A stretch of DNA of 5,579 nucleotides, taken from positions 1-5,579 of the forward strand of contig CAJWSN010000083.1 in NCBI GenBank assembly GCA_913046175.1, in the 5' to 3' direction. Each line of letters begins with the position of its first letter. The first letter of the stretch is position 1. Made by a program: the position numbers and the translations under genes. Shown piece after piece: positions 1 to 5,579 of this stretch. The stretch is from an uncultured Opitutia bacterium. GTDB taxonomy: Bacteria > Verrucomicrobiota > Verrucomicrobiia > Opitutales > JABJCN01. A model generated the notes under the pieces. It saw nothing but the letters and a program-made list of their open reading frames with translations. It did not search any database and was not told the origin of the DNA.

Positions 1-951
1 TCGAAAACTATGATTAGGAGTCTCGCCGTGGTTGCCATAGCTACACTGCCCCGCGTGACTCGTCGTCGCTGGTGCATTCTTGGATGAAGGGATGCATTCG
101 CTGCTCAGAACCCACCAGACCAAGATGATGAAAAAACCGCCGAAAAGGAATCGTTGGACCATTACCAACTGCTCTCCCTGGAACAGGGCAACAGTTCCTG
201 TGCTCAACAGGGCAATGCCAAGTATCAATGTGAATGTGCTGGGCTTTCCCAGACGCCCGGAAACGTAAAGTTCTGCAAGGTAGGCCCCACCCCACCACAG
301 AATGTAGAATGTGCATGAACAGAAGGCCATGCCTCGCAATCCCTGGAAATACAATCCCACGGCAACCAGGGAGATTGTACCCAGCAGGGTAAGGGTTTGC
401 AGGGCACCCCATTTTCTCCAGAGGATTAGGAGCAAGGGATAGGCGAAGTAAAATTCCATTTCGGTGGGGATTGACCAAAGGGAACAGTTGCTGCTGATCT
501 GGCTGTTGATGTGAGGCAGATAGTTCTGAACCATCAAGAGGCTTTGCAACCATGCCTCGCCTTTAATGTTCCCCCATGGAAAATAGAAAACAGCCAGCAT
601 GCTCAACCCCACTGCAACCGCATAAGGCGGGTAAATCCGGAGAAACCTTCGGATTGTGTATTGCTTTATTTTTAGAGGCACCTTGTTTCCGGCGTGGGGA
701 TAGTGGATGCAGAAGCCGCTGATGACAAAGAACAGAAGGACCCCTTCCCCAAGCAACGGGGCAGGCAGCGAGAGCCATGCAGTCAGCTGATCAAAAACGG
801 AATAGTCGCCGGGGGTCTTTTGGATCGTGTTCCATCCGGCCCACAAGAAAATCCGCACATGAAATATGGCAATACCAAGAGCGGCCAATCCACGAAGCAT
901 CGTGATGGCTTCCACGTGTTTGAGCCTTGTCGGTTTTTTTTCTGGTTCCAT
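1..951 (-). CDS. Membrane O-acyltransferase, OafA/YrhL type (acyltransferase 3 family), 3' end cut by window edge
   Basis: An open frame of 317 codons runs from ATG at 951 to the left edge. This integral membrane family moves acyl groups, usually acetyl, onto sugars of surface glycans. Visible family marks are TMLRGLAALGIAIFH (residues 17-31, with Arg20 and the putative catalytic His31), GVLLFFVISGF (70-80), RRFLRIYPPY (101-110) and SLWSIPTEMEFYFAYPL (157-172). About eight hydrophobic segments can be seen before the edge. Intact relatives are usually 350 residues or more, so only the C-terminal part is missing. GQCSY (301-305) fits the late GxxSY motif, but the next dozen residues are polar and do not give the expected YLxH continuation, so the last 12 codons may be out of frame. 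The start is fixed by abutting the stop of the upstream glycosyltransferase (TAAATG), which suggests translational coupling; no strong Shine-Dalgarno site is seen. The acyl group and target sugar are unknown. Confidence 0.88.
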   Translation of the reverse strand, partial: MEPEKKPTRLKHVEAITMLRGLAALGIAIFHVRIFLWAGWNTIQKTPGDYSVFDQLTAWLSLPAPLLGEGVLLFFVISGFCIHYPHAGNKVPLKIKQYTIRRFLRIYPPYAVAVGLSMLAVFYFPWGNIKGEAWLQSLLMVQNYLPHINSQISSNCSLWSIPTEMEFYFAYPLLLILWRKWGALQTLTLLGTISLVAVGLYFQGLRGMAFCSCTFYILWWGGAYLAELYVSGRLGKPSTFTLILGIALLSTGTVALFQGEQLVMVQRFLFGGFFIILVWWVLSSECIPSSKNAPATTSHAGQCSYGNHGETPNHSFR

Positions 952-2022
952 TTATCCAAGTCTGCCTGGTCCGCATGGTTTTTGTGCTGCGATTGTGTTG
1001 CGGTAGGCTCTGATGTATAAGGATAGGGGTTGCAGATAGCGTTGCAATTCTTGATGAGAATTCTCGGCAATTTGCCTGTATTCGTTTTCAGGCATTTGTG
1101 CGGCCCTTTCCAGCGCGTCCTTTAATCCTTCCTTGTCTCCAGGGGAACAGGCCAGGGCCCACTTTCCAGCCGCTTCAGGGAGACCTCCGTCCCGGGTGAT
1201 GATGCAGGGCACCTTGACGTTCCTTGATTCAATCACGGTTAAGCCCAAGTCTTCTTTTGTGTGCGGCGGGGTGACCATCCATTTTGCATGGCTTATTCGC
1301 TGGTTGCGTTCCTCGTCGGAGAGAAAGCCGGTGATTTCAATTTGTTTAAGGTTCTGCTTTTCAATGGTTGCCAGCACCTCCTTCTTTAATGGTCCATCGC
1401 CCATTAAGGTAAGCGGCCATGAGTCCTTGTCGATATTTGCATGGGTATAGGCTTCAAGTAGGATACGCAATCCCTTGTTGGGAATCCATCTACTGGCAAA
1501 GATGAACCCTTTCCTCTCGCTGTATTGCACTGTTTCTGTAGGGAGTGTGGACACAATGGGCAACTTGCCGCTGGTATCCTTTCGCCCCGATGGTTCCCAT
1601 GTGTCCCAGACAAAGTCTGAAATGTACCAACGGTGTTCCGCGAGCATGCCGGCAAGACGCCAAAGTAGCGGGCGAGGTTTCCAGGATCGGCGGCACCAGT
1701 TGTAGACAGTCAGCACGCAGGGTTTGCCAATCCATTTTGCCGTGAATACAGCTTCCAGCAACGGATTATGTCCATGGACAATATCCGCCCATTGCACCCA
1801 TTTCGTGATGGGTAGCAAACTTCCCCGGTCGACAAAATCAACCAAGTATGGCTTGCCCTTTAGTGCCTGCTCAAGTGAAGGCTGAAGGTGGAATCCCTGT
1901 ACCTTCTTGAACAAAACGCGGACGGAGGTGCCTGACCGATGCAGTTCATCGCTAATTGCAAGGACAAAGGCTTCGATTCCTCCGAAAGCGCCTTGGCAGG
2001 GGGAAAGGTGCAGCACGTTCAT
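952..2022 (-). CDS. Glycosyltransferase family 4 (GT-B fold), 356 aa
   Basis: This is a cytoplasmic or membrane-associated glycosyltransferase, expected to transfer a sugar from a nucleotide-sugar donor to a growing surface glycan. The N-terminal Rossmann half opens with MNVLHLSP and a glycine loop GAFGGIEAF (11-19), followed by DIVHGHNP (80-87). The C-terminal donor-binding half has FIFASRWIPNKG (173-184, with Arg178 and Lys183 placed to bind diphosphate), LTLMGDGPLKKEV (204-216) and ITGFLSDEERN (230-240). The retaining-GT4 E-x7-E motif is Glu257 to Glu265 in KEDLGLTVIES. Length is normal for the family. An AAGGGA site lies 7 bases before the ATG. The ATG overlaps the stop of the upstream acyltransferase (ATGA), and the TAA stop touches the ATG of the next acyltransferase, so it sits inside an operon. 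Donor and acceptor sugars cannot be deduced. Confidence 0.93.
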   Translation of the reverse strand: MNVLHLSPCQGAFGGIEAFVLAISDELHRSGTSVRVLFKKVQGFHLQPSLEQALKGKPYLVDFVDRGSLLPITKWVQWADIVHGHNPLLEAVFTAKWIGKPCVLTVYNWCRRSWKPRPLLWRLAGMLAEHRWYISDFVWDTWEPSGRKDTSGKLPIVSTLPTETVQYSERKGFIFASRWIPNKGLRILLEAYTHANIDKDSWPLTLMGDGPLKKEVLATIEKQNLKQIEITGFLSDEERNQRISHAKWMVTPPHTKEDLGLTVIESRNVKVPCIITRDGGLPEAAGKWALACSPGDKEGLKDALERAAQMPENEYRQIAENSHQELQRYLQPLSLYIRAYRNTIAAQKPCGPGRLG

Positions 2023-3164
2023 CGCTGAGTCCCTTGGTTTCCGTATACTGAACGTAGCCAGGGGATTTTTTGCAGGATCAAGAGGTAGAGCAGAAGAGGT
2101 ATGACTACTCCTGCGACAAAAGACACACTGAATGTAATCCAGGGGCTCTGCGGAAATTTTTTAGCCAGCACCTGTTGAGCCTGCTCCTGGAAAAAATAAT
2201 GGAAGACAAGAATGGTTAGGGATTGCAATCCCGGCAACACGAGAGCTTTCCTTATCCCTTTCGGGGCATACTTTTCCAGTCCTGTACTCAAGGCAAGGAT
2301 CAGTAGTATCCCGAGGATTGCGCCTGCTGTTGTCAGGATTGCATGTCCATAGGATCTAAGGTTCAGATCAAGGAGCCACGCATCATTGCCGACCCTGGCA
2401 TGCTGGAGCTGATAGATGCAGAAGAGCCCTGCTGAAAGTAAAAGTACGGGTATGCCTCCACTCCTGCTTAAGCCTGCCTTTAACAGATTCAGGCTCCTGG
2501 ATTCCCATCCCAGCCAATAGTAAAAGAGCGTGACTGGCAACAGGTCCAGGTTCCATGGCAGACCGGTTGCGGTTAGGATGATTCGGGTTTCCCCCATGTG
2601 CAAATAGGTGTTTCCCCAGTGGTGGAGGTTGTTGACTCCGAGAATTAAAAAACCTGCAAAGAAACCGAGGCGAACCAGACGACTCTTGAATTTTTCCGCG
2701 AAAGGCTGCAACAGTGAAAAGCTGACCTGTGTTAAGAAAAGCGAGGTAAGGAACCACACTGGCGGCCAGTACAGGAAGCTGACCGGGGTGCCACTGCCTC
2801 CGGCTCCGTAGACCATGCCCCCCAGCAACTGCCAAACATCCCGAGTGTAGAAGTCGGCGGGCGTTTGGCAGGCCTTGTAAATTATAAAGAGGAAGCCCGT
2901 GAGGAAATAAGGGACGAGCAGCTTTTTTGCTCTCTGGGGAATTTCCTGCCCAATTTGATCTGCGCGTTTGTGGAAATGGCCCGACAGAAAGAAGAACAGC
3001 GGGATGTGGAAACTGAAGATCAGGGAATAATATGGGGTTCCCTTTGCACAAGCTGCATTGTGCCCGAGGACTACGAGAATGATTCCAATGCCACGGGCTA
3101 TGTCCATTTGTTCCATCCGTTTTTCATTACCGGATTCTTGGGCTGGGTTCATTATTTCAGGCAT
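2019..3164 (-). CDS. Membrane O-acyltransferase, acyltransferase 3 family, resembling fucose 4-O-acetylase-type (COG3594) proteins, 381 aa
   Basis: This is an integral membrane acyltransferase likely to O-acetylate a sugar of the surface glycan. Residues 21-35 (DIARGIGIILVVLGH) hold the family Arg24 and the putative catalytic His35. They are followed by SFHIPLFFFLSGHFHK (51-66) and PVWFLTSLF (135-143), a pattern I associate with NolL/COG3594-like proteins rather than OafA/YrhL. About ten hydrophobic segments are visible, at roughly 23-38, 45-61, 82-97, 131-150, 165-178, 206-220, 238-252, 272-292, 306-325 and 343-365. Length is typical. Other in-frame ATGs lie at codons 5, 17 and 20, but only ATG 3164 has a good Shine-Dalgarno site (GGAAAG). 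The upstream neighbour is a broken methyltransferase, so this gene may now depend on its own ribosome site. Its stop overlaps the start of the next glycosyltransferase by 4 bases. The COG3594-like assignment is from motif memory, not a search. Confidence 0.9.
   Translation of the reverse strand: MPEIMNPAQESGNEKRMEQMDIARGIGIILVVLGHNAACAKGTPYYSLIFSFHIPLFFFLSGHFHKRADQIGQEIPQRAKKLLVPYFLTGFLFIIYKACQTPADFYTRDVWQLLGGMVYGAGGSGTPVSFLYWPPVWFLTSLFLTQVSFSLLQPFAEKFKSRLVRLGFFAGFLILGVNNLHHWGNTYLHMGETRIILTATGLPWNLDLLPVTLFYYWLGWESRSLNLLKAGLSRSGGIPVLLLSAGLFCIYQLQHARVGNDAWLLDLNLRSYGHAILTTAGAILGILLILALSTGLEKYAPKGIRKALVLPGLQSLTILVFHYFFQEQAQQVLAKKFPQSPWITFSVSFVAGVVIPLLLYLLILQKIPWLRSVYGNQGTQR
2030..2035 (-). promoter_or_regulatory. 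Ribosome binding site of the GT4 gene at 2022
   Basis: AAGGGA on the minus strand ends 7 bases before the ATG at 2022. It lies inside the 3' end of the upstream acyltransferase gene and supports this start together with the ATGA overlap. Confidence 0.6.
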
Positions 3165-3638
3165 GGATGCTTTCCAAATGGGTCATGCTCTCTTCGTCGT
3201 GAGGTATGAGAGCGAGGTTAACGCTCCAGGATTGAAAGTCCTCATCAACCTCTTCCCTGGAATGGTTGGTTGGGCAAACGCCCCGACAACATGAAAGAGC
3301 TGGTGGCGGTCCCTCCGTAGGATGGAAAAAGTTCTGTTCGGTGGGTGCATGCTTTCTGAAATGCCTCATCATTTGCTTCAATCATCCAGGCTTAATAGTA
3401 TTCGATGGGTTGCACCGCAGTTGATGAACACATCTCCATCACGCAGCCATTGGTCGCACCAGTCCAACTGTTCGCTTTCATGGGACTTTTTGATGTAGAC
3501 ATTGTGGGAATTGACATCCTTTAGGTGGGCTACGAAACGCATTCCCGGTCAAAGTTTGTAGACCAATGGTTTCCCCAGTCGGAATCGGCACTGTGCTTTC
3601 AGCCAGAGTTGTTTAAGCTTCCAACTCATGGGAGACAT
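3157..3638 (-). pseudogene. Decayed FkbM-type SAM-dependent methyltransferase
   Basis: This fills the gap between the acyltransferase and the first glycosyltransferase. Reading leftward from ATG 3638, five bases after the glycosyltransferase stop, one frame gives MSPMSWKLKQLWLK and then a TGA (3551-3549). The same frame continues PGMRFVAHLKDVNSHNVYI, then LDWCDQWLRDGDVFINCGA, and stops at TGA 3380-3378. This strongly resembles the start of FkbM methyltransferases up to the SAM-binding GDVFxDxGA loop, here with Asn in place of the usual Asp. A second frame from about 3385 gives MIEANDEAFQKACTH, resembling the acidic SAM-ribose strand (E-x-N), and ends at TGA 3247-3245. Only about 11 codons separate GA from this Glu, where roughly 24 are normal, so a small deletion plus a frameshift is likely. 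A third stretch (SWSVNLALIPHDEE, stop at 3159-3157) may be the C-terminal remnant, but that part is uncertain. The remnant spans about 160 codons against a usual 230-280. It cannot encode an active enzyme. Confidence 0.72.
3170..3175 (-). promoter_or_regulatory. Ribosome binding site of the acyltransferase at 3164
   Basis: GGAAAG on the minus strand ends 5 bases before ATG 3164. The alternative ATGs at codons 5, 17 and 20 have no comparable site, so this motif decides the start. Confidence 0.55.
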
Positions 3639-3643
3639 CTGCT

Positions 3644-4906
3644 TCATGATTCTTTGGACAGGGTGGACTGTCTTTTCAATACCTCAAAGAGTTCGAGATA
3701 TCTGTGGGCCACGTGTTTCCAAGTCCAGGCACTCAGGTTTTCTGTAGGAAACCTGGGTGTGTTTGGCTTTGGAGGGTTGTTGATTGAATTCTCAAGCAGT
3801 TGGGCCAACTGCGTTGAATCATCCGGGGAAAACCACTTTACCCACTCCTTCGCGTGGTAGCGCTCCACCTGTTCCTTAAATGGAGTCAGGTGGCTGCATA
3901 GCACTGGAGCATTTCGGGCCAGGGACTCCACAAGTGGCAGGCCAAACCCTTCGTATCTGGAGGGAAGAACCACGGCCCAGCATTCTGCGTAAAGTTGGTT
4001 CACTCTGTTCATGCTGCATTGTCCAAGTGCTTCCAGGTGTCCCGACATGATGGCCTTGTGTTGCTGGAAAAAAAGCCGGGCTGACTCCACACCCGGATTC
4101 TCCATGGGCTGATCCTGCAAAAGGTCCTCGGTTTCCTTCCCGCAGATTACGATGCGGAATGATTTCCCTGCTTTAGCAATTAGATGTGCCGCCTGGAAAA
4201 GTAGAAGGTGGTTCTTGTGGGAGAGTGCAGCTGCAGGATAGAAAAAAAGAGGCTCCTGTGCAGGATTTCTTTGAAAGTTTTCAGATGATGAGGGCGTAAT
4301 TGCATTGGGAATTATTTCAATCGTTGCCCGCGGGGCTGGATTCAATTCCAGCATCTCCCTTTTCCCTTTTTCAGACAACACGGACATCATGTCAGCTTCT
4401 CGCAGCCATTGCTTGAGAGCACCCTCGAATTGAAGGGATTTTCCTTGAGGCAGGTTTTCAGGGAAAAATCGGAAATTTTGATCATGAACGAGACCACAGA
4501 CCGGAATCTTTAACACAGGCATACTTTGGCCCTGCACGAAATGGAACCAGCAATGGGTTGAATCTGAGTCCCGGGCCACTTCTGCAATCCTGGAGTCAAG
4601 AATCCTGCGATAGGCTGCTTCGGCTCGATCTCGTAGGATGGGCAGTTTTTTGACTGCTGCTTTCAGCATTCCAAACACACGGGAGGGGAGCCTGGCAGGT
4701 GTGCTTGTCTCCTTGAAAAAGGTCTCAAACTTAAGCTTTGGGGAGTGATCAAACCGTTTTTCAAGTTCAGAGGACCTCGAAGTGTTGCGGACAATCCATG
4801 TTATAGAATCCACTTCTGGCAGCCATTCACGGACAATCGCGACAACCACATTCTCAACCCCACTGGAGTAGGGTAGCTCATCAGGTATCAGGATACGGAA
4901 GGCCAT
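3644..4906 (-). CDS. Glycosyltransferase family 4 (GT-B fold), 420 aa
   Basis: A glycosyltransferase expected to act on a lipid-linked or growing surface glycan at the inner face of the membrane. The N-terminus MAFRILIPDELPYSSGVENVV carries the glycine/Glu acceptor-side loop (SGVEN, 15-19). CGLVHDQNF (137-145) and SVLSEKGKREM (175-185) fit the end of the first domain. IIPNAI (198-203) marks the start of the donor domain. FYPAAALSHKNH (222-233) is the usual strand and KNH loop, RIVICGKE (251-258) follows, and LPSRYEGFGLPLVESLA (314-330) contains the E-x7-E pair Glu319 and Glu327. There are no membrane segments. The ATG at 4906 is the only ATG start compatible with an in-frame TAG 12 bases upstream; no Shine-Dalgarno site is evident. 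It is the first minus-strand gene after a divergent intergenic gap, so probably first in the operon. Its stop lies 5 bases before the methyltransferase remnant. Sugar specificity is unknown. Confidence 0.93.
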   Translation of the reverse strand: MAFRILIPDELPYSSGVENVVVAIVREWLPEVDSITWIVRNTSRSSELEKRFDHSPKLKFETFFKETSTPARLPSRVFGMLKAAVKKLPILRDRAEAAYRRILDSRIAEVARDSDSTHCWFHFVQGQSMPVLKIPVCGLVHDQNFRFFPENLPQGKSLQFEGALKQWLREADMMSVLSEKGKREMLELNPAPRATIEIIPNAITPSSSENFQRNPAQEPLFFYPAAALSHKNHLLLFQAAHLIAKAGKSFRIVICGKETEDLLQDQPMENPGVESARLFFQQHKAIMSGHLEALGQCSMNRVNQLYAECWAVVLPSRYEGFGLPLVESLARNAPVLCSHLTPFKEQVERYHAKEWVKWFSPDDSTQLAQLLENSINNPPKPNTPRFPTENLSAWTWKHVAHRYLELFEVLKRQSTLSKES

Positions 4907-4972
4907 TGCAATTTTAGGCTATTGAGATGATCTGGGGAAACAAAGTTCTTTTCCTGCAGGTGGGATTCCTCA
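4907..4972. promoter_or_regulatory. Short divergent intergenic region, presumed to hold promoters for both directions
   Basis: This 66-base gap separates the minus-strand glycosyltransferase from the plus-strand methyltransferase, so at least one promoter for the minus-strand operon is expected here or inside the methyltransferase gene. A TAAAAT hexamer on the minus strand (4916-4911) looks like a -10 box but would place transcription start almost at the ATG, and no matching -35 box is seen. The assignment is from gene arrangement, not from a recognised promoter. Confidence 0.3.
4958..4965 (+). promoter_or_regulatory. Ribosome binding site deciding the FkbM gene start
   Basis: AGGTGGGA lies about 7 bases before ATG 4973. 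The other in-frame ATG, at 4985, is preceded only by a weak GGGA at 4-base spacing. This favours the upstream ATG by four codons. Confidence 0.5.
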
Positions 4973-5579
4973 ATGTTGGGAAACATGTTTTTTCTCCGGA
5001 AATGGTTACGGTTGCGTCGCCGCCGAAAACGTGCGGTCAGGCTCGGGTTTGATTTCAAGCGCGCATCGGGGTTCAATCCACCGAAAGAAATCGAGGTTGG
5101 TGGCAAGCTCTTCAAGCTTTCCTTTCCGGATGAGGTGGGCACAGTCAATGACTTCTTGTCCATTTTCCTGGACGACGACTACAGGCTTGAGCGCCAGAAG
5201 TGGCCGGTGAAAACCGTGTTGGATATTGGCGCCAACCTTGGTTTCTTTTCAATTGCGGCCCGCAATGCCTTTCCTGATGCCACAATTCATGCATATGAGC
5301 CAAACCAGACCCTCCGAGGTTATTTGAAGCCACATGCGCGCCAGGCAGGATTTGAGGTCCACTATGAGGCCGTGGGAATGGAGGATGGACACGTGCGGCT
5401 TGATGTCCGCGGCGAAACCAACCAGACACGTTCCGAGGTGGATGAATCGGGGGATGTGCCACAGGTGGCTTTTCGCAAGGCGATCGACCGGCTTGGCGGG
5501 GCCGGCCTGGCCGCGATCCTGTGCGGCGGCGGTGCGCCGATGGTGCTGATGGCCTATGGCGGATTGCTCTTTGCGCCGT
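4973..5579 (+). CDS. FkbM-family SAM-dependent methyltransferase, 3' end cut by window edge
   Basis: An open frame of 202 codons runs to the right edge. FkbM-type enzymes transfer a methyl group from S-adenosylmethionine, typically to sugar hydroxyls of glycans and glycosylated metabolites. A basic N-terminus (FFLRKWLRLRRRRKR, 6-20) precedes the SAM-binding loop TVLDIGANLGFFSIAAR (81-97, with Asp84, Gly86 and Gly90). Next come the acidic ribose-binding strand IHAYEPN (105-111, Glu109), YEAVG (131-135) and VAFRKAIDRLGG (174-185). In the family this last segment normally leads into a D-x-x-K-x-D-x-E-G-A motif. Here the frame instead reads GAGLAAILCGGGAPMVLM, with no Lys, Asp or Glu, inside a G+C-rich tail. 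The start at 4973 is chosen for its AGGTGGGA site; ATG 4985 is possible. The gene diverges from the glycan operon and may be the functional counterpart of the broken methyltransferase at 3157-3638, although the two look like different subfamilies. Confidence 0.85.
   Translation, partial: MLGNMFFLRKWLRLRRRRKRAVRLGFDFKRASGFNPPKEIEVGGKLFKLSFPDEVGTVNDFLSIFLDDDYRLERQKWPVKTVLDIGANLGFFSIAARNAFPDATIHAYEPNQTLRGYLKPHARQAGFEVHYEAVGMEDGHVRLDVRGETNQTRSEVDESGDVPQVAFRKAIDRLGGAGLAAILCGGGAPMVLMAYGGLLFAP
5500..5579. other. G+C-rich terminal segment, possible chimeric or erroneous contig end
   Basis: By hand count, 56 of the 79 bases in 5501-5579 are G or C (about 71%), while the rest of the window is near half. 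The change coincides with loss of the conserved FkbM motif. The frame stays open, but the predicted residues become hydrophobic, like a membrane segment. This could be a recombination junction, an assembly chimera or simply low-quality end sequence. Confidence 0.35.

Noticed and set aside
41..553. 170-codon minus-strand reading frame
   Set aside because: It is offset from the open acyltransferase frame that runs 951 to 1 with clear motifs; its sequence is rich in Pro, His, Arg and Cys and has no family resemblance.
2383..3051. 222-codon minus-strand reading frame
   Set aside because: It is a shadow of the acyltransferase at 2019-3164, low in complexity and without motifs.
3157..3381. 74-codon minus-strand frame as an independent small gene
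   Set aside because: It has no ribosome site or recognisable fold, and its neighbouring frames carry methyltransferase pieces, so it fits better as part of the decayed gene.
3525..3860. 111-codon plus-strand reading frame over the pseudogene and the glycosyltransferase 3' end
   Set aside because: It is antisense to a well supported gene, has no motif and no convincing ribosome site, and is explained as a shadow.
4936..4954. Imperfect inverted repeat GGAAA...TTTCC in the divergent gap
   Set aside because: The stem is only 5 bases with a 9-base loop, which is expected by chance; it is not enough to call an operator or terminator.
4888..5163. 91-codon minus-strand reading frame across the divergent gap
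   Set aside because: It lies antisense to the FkbM gene and overlaps the glycosyltransferase start; its Arg/Asn/Ser-rich sequence is what the antisense of the basic FkbM N-terminus would give.

Overview
The window is a piece of a bacterial surface-polysaccharide (O-antigen, capsule or exopolysaccharide type) gene cluster. On the minus strand, in transcription order, it holds a family GT4 glycosyltransferase (4906 to 3644), a decayed FkbM-type methyltransferase (about 3638 to 3157), a membrane O-acyltransferase (3164 to 2019), a second GT4 glycosyltransferase (2022 to 952), and a second, different membrane O-acyltransferase (from 951, running off the left edge). On the plus strand, divergent from this set, a second FkbM-type methyltransferase starts at about 4973 and runs off the right edge.

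The minus-strand genes are packed like an operon. There is a 5-base gap after the first glycosyltransferase, a 4-base ATGA overlap between the acyltransferase and the second glycosyltransferase, and a TAAATG junction with no gap before the last acyltransferase. The one stretch without an intact gene (3165-3643) is not empty. It carries recognisable FkbM methyltransferase pieces in two frames, interrupted by stop codons, with the middle of the SAM-binding fold missing. The cluster therefore once read glycosyltransferase, methyltransferase, acyltransferase, glycosyltransferase, acyltransferase.

The two glycosyltransferases would add sugars from nucleotide-sugar donors on the cytoplasmic side. 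The two integral membrane acyltransferases would O-acylate (most often acetylate) the glycan, and the FkbM enzyme would O-methylate it. No sugar specificity can be read from the sequence, and no flippase, polymerase or initiating transferase lies in the window.

The organism cannot be named. Base composition is moderate, roughly half G+C, and Shine-Dalgarno-like AAGGGA, GGAAAG and AGGTGGGA sites precede several genes. The content suits an accessory glycan locus of a bacterium, probably Gram-negative. The last 80 bases are much richer in G+C (about 71%) and lose the expected FkbM motif, so the right edge deserves suspicion. I found no RNA gene, IS element, CRISPR array or convincing terminator. 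The clearest find is the hidden methyltransferase pseudogene; I do not see evidence for a wholly new system.
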